Below, piece by piece: positions 60,829-64,000 of a DNA stretch of 64,000 nucleotides (its first letter is position 1; each line of letters begins with the position of its first letter). Source of the DNA: Methylobacterium soli (lineage in GTDB: Bacteria; Pseudomonadota; Alphaproteobacteria; Rhizobiales; Beijerinckiaceae); NCBI RefSeq assembly GCF_008806385.1, contig NZ_VZZK01000030.1, forward strand, positions 1 to 64,000. Reading direction: 5' to 3'. The notes beneath the pieces were generated by a model. It was not told where the DNA came from and did not search any database. It saw nothing but the letters and a program-made list of their open reading frames with translations. The position numbers were made by a program, and so were the translations under genes.

Positions 60829-61397
60829 GCGCCCTGCCCCTCGTGGTCGGCATCTCGGGCGCTTCCGGGGTGATCTACGGCATCCGCCTTCTTGAGATCC
60901 TGCGGGATCTCGCGATCCCAGCGCATCTCGTGATGTCGCGTTCGGCGGAGGTGACCCTCGCCCACGAGACCGACCTCAAGGTCGCCGACGTGCGGGCTCT
61001 GGCAGCCAAGACCTACGCCCAGGCCGATATTGGTGCGGCGATCGCGTCCGGATCCTTCAAGACGCGCGGGATGATCGTGGCGCCCTGCTCCATGCGCAGC
61101 CAGGCCGAGATCGCCACCGGCGTCACCTCCGGCCTGCTGACGCGGGCGGCAGACGTGGTGCTGAAGGAGCGCCGCCGCCTCGTCCTGATGGTACGAGAGA
61201 CCCCGCTTCATACCGGGCACCTGCGCACCATGACGACGCTCTCCGAGATGGGCGCGATCATCGCCCCGCCGGTGCCGGCCTTCTACGCGCGTCCCGAGAG
61301 CCTGGCCGACATGGTCGACCACACCCTCGGGCGGGTGCTCGACCTGTTCGACATCGACTTCCACGGGGTGCGGCGCTGGCGGGCCGAGGAGGCCTGA
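60825..61397 (+). CDS. UbiX-family flavin prenyltransferase
   Basis: 190 residues. FMN-binding start VVGISGASGVIYGIRLLEIL, SRSAEVTLAHE, SGSFKTRGMIVAPCSMRSQAE with the conserved P-C-S-M, and the prenyl-phosphate site RRLVLMVRETPLHTGHLRTM. It makes prenylated FMN from FMN and dimethylallyl phosphate, the cofactor of the UbiD enzyme at 58179-59564. It follows the LysR gene by 158 bp. Translation probably couples to a short leader ORF. It may be specific to this cluster, with another UbiX serving ubiquinone synthesis. Confidence 0.93.
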   Translation: MSALPLVVGISGASGVIYGIRLLEILRDLAIPAHLVMSRSAEVTLAHETDLKVADVRALAAKTYAQADIGAAIASGSFKTRGMIVAPCSMRSQAEIATGVTSGLLTRAADVVLKERRRLVLMVRETPLHTGHLRTMTTLSEMGAIIAPPVPAFYARPESLADMVDHTLGRVLDLFDIDFHGVRRWRAEEA

Positions 61398-61404
61398 TCG
61401 AGGC

Positions 61405-61875
61405 TCAGCCCGTGCCGAGGGCCGCCCTGAGGACGCGCAGGGGCGCGTCCGGCCATGGGCGGCCGAGATGGGCGGCGTAGAGCGCGAGGACGTCCGTACC
61501 CGAATCGGCAGCACACACCGGCTCCGGAGCCGCGGCCGACAAGGCCGCGAGGGCGAGGCGCTCCGCCTCGAGTTCCGCCGCCTTGATCCGCTCCCGATGC
61601 GCCTGCGTCGACTGCCCCGGCAGGAGCTCGGACCGCATCGCCCGGCGGATCGCCCGCAGCGGCGCGATCACCTGAACGCGCCAGGATGCGATCCGGTCAT
61701 CCGCCCCGGCAATCGCCGCCGCGTCCACCGGGCGGCCGGTCCGGGCGCACCAGATCAGGTAGAGGAGGAGCGGCACGTCGGCGCCCGCCTCATCCTGCAG
61801 GGCGAGGCAGGCCTCGGCGATGCCGGGACGGCCGTAGAACTCGCAGGCGAAGGTCCAGAGGGGATCGCCGGTCAT
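61405..61875 (-). CDS. TIGR02444-type protein
   Basis: 156 residues. The start DPLWTFACEFYGRPGIAEAC followed by LALQDEAGADVPLLLYLIWC and VIAPLRAIRRAMRSELLP matches the TIGR02444 family of short helical proteins, whose function is unknown. The C-terminal third (EPVCAADSGTDVLALYAAHL) is variable. It is convergent with ubiX, 7 bp between the stops, and 31 bp downstream of the MFS transporter gene on the same strand. It is likely a housekeeping gene unrelated to the catabolic cluster. Confidence 0.8.
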   Translation of the reverse strand: MTGDPLWTFACEFYGRPGIAEACLALQDEAGADVPLLLYLIWCARTGRPVDAAAIAGADDRIASWRVQVIAPLRAIRRAMRSELLPGQSTQAHRERIKAAELEAERLALAALSAAAPEPVCAADSGTDVLALYAAHLGRPWPDAPLRVLRAALGTG

Positions 61876-61906
61876 CCTGATGCTCCGCCTCGCGCGACGG
61901 GGGCGC

Positions 61907-63256
61907 TCAGGCCCGATCGAGATTGCCCTGCGTCTCCTCGGTCAGGAAGGCGCCCACGAGGTAGACCAGCGTGACGCCGGTCGTGACGATCGCGAGCACC
62001 ATCGGGATCTGGCTCGGGCCATCAGAGACGAGGGAAACCAGGGTCGGCAGCATGCCGCCGAGGGCGAAGCCGACATTCCAGGTCAGGCCCGTGCCGGTGG
62101 CACGCACGGCCGTCGGGAATTTCTCGTTCAGGAAGATCAGCAGCGGCCCGTAGCTCGCGTTGGCGATGAGGGCGAGGAGGCAGGCGCAGATTGCCACCCC
62201 CGCGAGGCTCGTCGTGTTCGCCATGGCGAGGAACAAAGCCGGAAATGCGAAGAGGCGTATTACCCCCATCAAGATGAAGGACTTCTTCCGTCCGAGGTGC
62301 TGGCTCAGCTCGCCCATGCCGCAGGCCCCGATCGCCGCCGCGACGTTGGCGCCGACCAGGATCATCGAGGCGCTCGCGTTCGGCACGCCGTTCACGAGCT
62401 TGAGGAAGGTCGGCAGGTAGCCCGAGGTCAGATAGTAGGCCGCCCCGCCCCCGAAGGCGATGAGCACTGAGACGAGGAAGCTCGCCCGGTGGGCGGGCGA
62501 AAATAGCACGCGGATCGGCGAGGCCTCCGCCGGCGCCCCGATGCGAGCTTGTGCTTTGCGCGCCTGCAATTGCTTGAAGATCGGCGATTCCTCGAGGTTG
62601 CGGAACAGAACCAGGCCGATCACCGAGGTGAGGAGGCCAGAGAAGAACATCAGCCGCCAGCCCCACTCCGCGAAAGCCTCGCCGGGCGCGATCAGCGAGA
62701 CGACGTAGAACACCAGCGAAGCGAGAAGGCCGCCGATGGCGGAGCCGCCCCCGCCGACCGCGCCCGACATCAGGCCGCGCCAGCGCTCGGGCACCGATTC
62801 CGTGCCGATTGTATGGGAGGCCGCGACCACGCCGCCGACGAAGATGCCCTGGACGAGGCGAAAGACGAGGAAGATCGCGGTGGCGAGCCAGCCGATCTGT
62901 CCGACCGTCGGCAGGAGGCCGAAGATCGCCGTCGACACGCCGACCCCGGTCACCGCCACCATCAGGGCGCGCCGCCGGCCCAAACGGTCGGCGTAGGATC
63001 CGAACAGGGCGGAGCCCAGTGGCCGGATCAGCAGCGTCACCGCGAAGGAGGCGTAGGCGCCAGCGAGCGATAGCATCGGCTTGTCGGCCGGGAAGAACAG
63101 CGCCCCGACGACCGGCGCGACGTAGAGCAGGATGAAGAGATCGAACAGGTCAAGGCCCCAGCCGAACAGCGAGGCCATGGCGGCCGTGAAGGTCTGACGG
63201 CCCGTGGGCTTGGCGAGCGCGGCGGGATCGGGCGGGAGCGTGGCGGTGGTGGACAT
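61907..63256 (-). CDS. MFS transporter, MHS (metabolite:proton symporter) type
   Basis: 449 residues with 12 predicted membrane helices. The MFS loop motif is GSYADRLGRRRALM after helix 2, and VFRLVQGIFVGGVVAASHTI and LGRKKSFILMG in the second half are typical of the MHS (KgtP/ShiA/PcaK-related) branch. It likely imports the organic or aromatic acid consumed by the UbiD cluster. It lies on the minus strand between TIGR02444 and the enoyl-CoA hydratase. Substrate unknown; an aromatic acid fits best. Confidence 0.88.
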   Translation of the reverse strand: MSTTATLPPDPAALAKPTGRQTFTAAMASLFGWGLDLFDLFILLYVAPVVGALFFPADKPMLSLAGAYASFAVTLLIRPLGSALFGSYADRLGRRRALMVAVTGVGVSTAIFGLLPTVGQIGWLATAIFLVFRLVQGIFVGGVVAASHTIGTESVPERWRGLMSGAVGGGGSAIGGLLASLVFYVVSLIAPGEAFAEWGWRLMFFSGLLTSVIGLVLFRNLEESPIFKQLQARKAQARIGAPAEASPIRVLFSPAHRASFLVSVLIAFGGGAAYYLTSGYLPTFLKLVNGVPNASASMILVGANVAAAIGACGMGELSQHLGRKKSFILMGVIRLFAFPALFLAMANTTSLAGVAICACLLALIANASYGPLLIFLNEKFPTAVRATGTGLTWNVGFALGGMLPTLVSLVSDGPSQIPMVLAIVTTGVTLVYLVGAFLTEETQGNLDRA

Positions 63257-63448
63257 GCGTTTCCTCCCTCGGGCGCGACCGTGGCCGCATCGGGCGTGGA
63301 TCTCGACCAGTCTTGCTGCCGGCTCCGGGGGCCGCCTGTCGGGCCGCGCACCCTGATTGCCCGCCGATGCGGGATGCCTCGGAATAGTTCGAAGGGCTGC
63401 GGGAGCGTCCGCTCGCGGCGCGGGACGAGCGCTCCCGGCCCTCGGGCT

Positions 63449-64000
63449 CTACGAGCCGGTGAAGCGCGGGGCGCGCTTCTCGTGGAAGGCCTCGACGCCC
63501 TCGCGGAAATCATCCGCCTGGCGCAACCGGCTGTAGCAATGGCCCTCGAGCTCGATCGCGATCGAGAGGCTCGCATCCTCGGTGTCGTTGAGGAGTTTCT
63601 TGGCCGTGCGCTGGGCGATGGGGGAGAAGGCCCGCAGCTCCTCAACCAGGGCGTCGACCGCTGTCTCGAGCTCCGCATCGGGCACGCATTCCGTCGCGAT
63701 ACCCCAGTCCAGGGCCTGCCGCCCGGGAATGCGCTTGGAGCGCATCACGATGTCCTTGGTGCGGGTGATGCCGATGATCTTCTGGAGCCGGGCCGAGCCG
63801 CCGGAGCCGGGGATTTGGCCGAGCTTCTGCTCGGGGAGCGCGTAGCGGCATGTTTCGGAGACGATGCGGAAGTCGCAGGCGAGCGAGATCTCGAAGCCGA
63901 CCCCGAAGGTGTAGCCGCGGTTGGCCGCGATCACAGGTTTTGAGCATCGGGCCGGTGCGGCGATGTTCCAGGCGAGCTTCGAGACGTGCTCGGGGGAGGC
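63449..64000 (-). CDS. enoyl-CoA hydratase/isomerase-family protein (partial)
   Basis: The gene continues past the right edge, so its N terminus is missing. Visible: KLAWNIAA…KPVIAANRGYTFGVGFEISL (oxyanion-hole segment), ACDFRIVSETCRYALPEQKL and GQIPGSGGSARLQKIIGITR, then AKKLLNDTEDASLSIAIELE. This is a crotonase fold with the second catalytic-type Glu region PEQKLGQIPGSGG. It probably acts on a CoA thioester from ring cleavage or side-chain oxidation. It is 190 bp from the MFS gene on the same strand and may be part of the same catabolic pathway. Confidence 0.9.
   Translation of the reverse strand, partial: ASPEHVSKLAWNIAAPARCSKPVIAANRGYTFGVGFEISLACDFRIVSETCRYALPEQKLGQIPGSGGSARLQKIIGITRTKDIVMRSKRIPGRQALDWGIATECVPDAELETAVDALVEELRAFSPIAQRTAKKLLNDTEDASLSIAIELEGHCYSRLRQADDFREGVEAFHEKRAPRFTGS

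Noticed and set aside
1-64000. CRISPR arrays or rRNA genes
   Set aside because: No regularly spaced direct repeats and no rRNA-like sequence were seen in any part of the window.

Overview
The window reads as chromosome of a pink-pigmented plant-associated methylotroph, most likely Methylobacterium or Methylorubrum. The grounds are high GC, many short PAS proteins without kinase domains, glutathione-independent formaldehyde dehydrogenase-type enzymes, a DUF1127 protein and several decayed IS families. The genus is inferred from protein style; no rRNA or housekeeping marker is present.

Layout: 1-6.4 kb holds the end of a LysR gene, an XRE repressor, three PAS proteins, two small proteins that resemble only the tail of the XRE repressor, an HNH protein, TerB-like and CheB-like proteins. 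6.5-7.9 kb is a decayed sugar-acid locus (ABC ATPase stub, DHDPS-family gene with an in-frame stop, IS5 remnant). 8.0-11.4 kb is the most unusual block: a HigB-like protein and an HTH/ImmA-IrrE metallopeptidase converge, sharing stop codons, on a two-gene unit made of a thymidylate synthase homologue with the dCMP-type Asp at the dUMP-discriminating position and a protein that looks like alpha-glutamyl/putrescinyl-thymine pyrophosphorylase clade 3. 14.0-20.7 kb is an integrated element next to a tRNA-Lys 3' fragment, with a tyrosine integrase, an excisionase-like protein, a replication-type winged helix, a P63C protein and unknown genes.

21-24.9 kb carries a UvrA paralogue and a frameshifted EamA transporter. 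25.5-32.9 kb and 38.4-40.2 kb are two related detoxification/stress modules (zinc alcohol/formaldehyde dehydrogenases, SRPBCC/cyclase-dehydrase proteins, FmdB, PfpI, aldo/keto reductase, channel-like membrane protein). Between them lie a 903-residue PAS/GAF/REC/LuxR protein, a Crp/Fnr regulator and an internally deleted channel paralogue. 40.9-44.4 kb encodes a large cyclic-di-GMP enzyme with two GGDEF domains and one EAL domain.

45.1-53.2 kb is a MarR-controlled catabolic cluster: HpaB-type monooxygenase, flavin reductase, aspartoacylase-like hydrolase, M20 deacylase and an amino-acid-type ABC importer, suggesting uptake, deacylation and oxidation of an acylated or amidated aromatic compound. 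54.2-55.2 kb is an IS110 transposase near copies of a dispersed intergenic repeat seen four or five times in the window. 55.7-64 kb is a second catabolic cluster (UbiD, UbiX, GMC oxidoreductase, alpha/beta hydrolase, LysR, MFS importer, enoyl-CoA hydratase) built around prenyl-FMN-dependent decarboxylation; ubiX is preceded by a 15-codon leader ORF whose stop overlaps its start.
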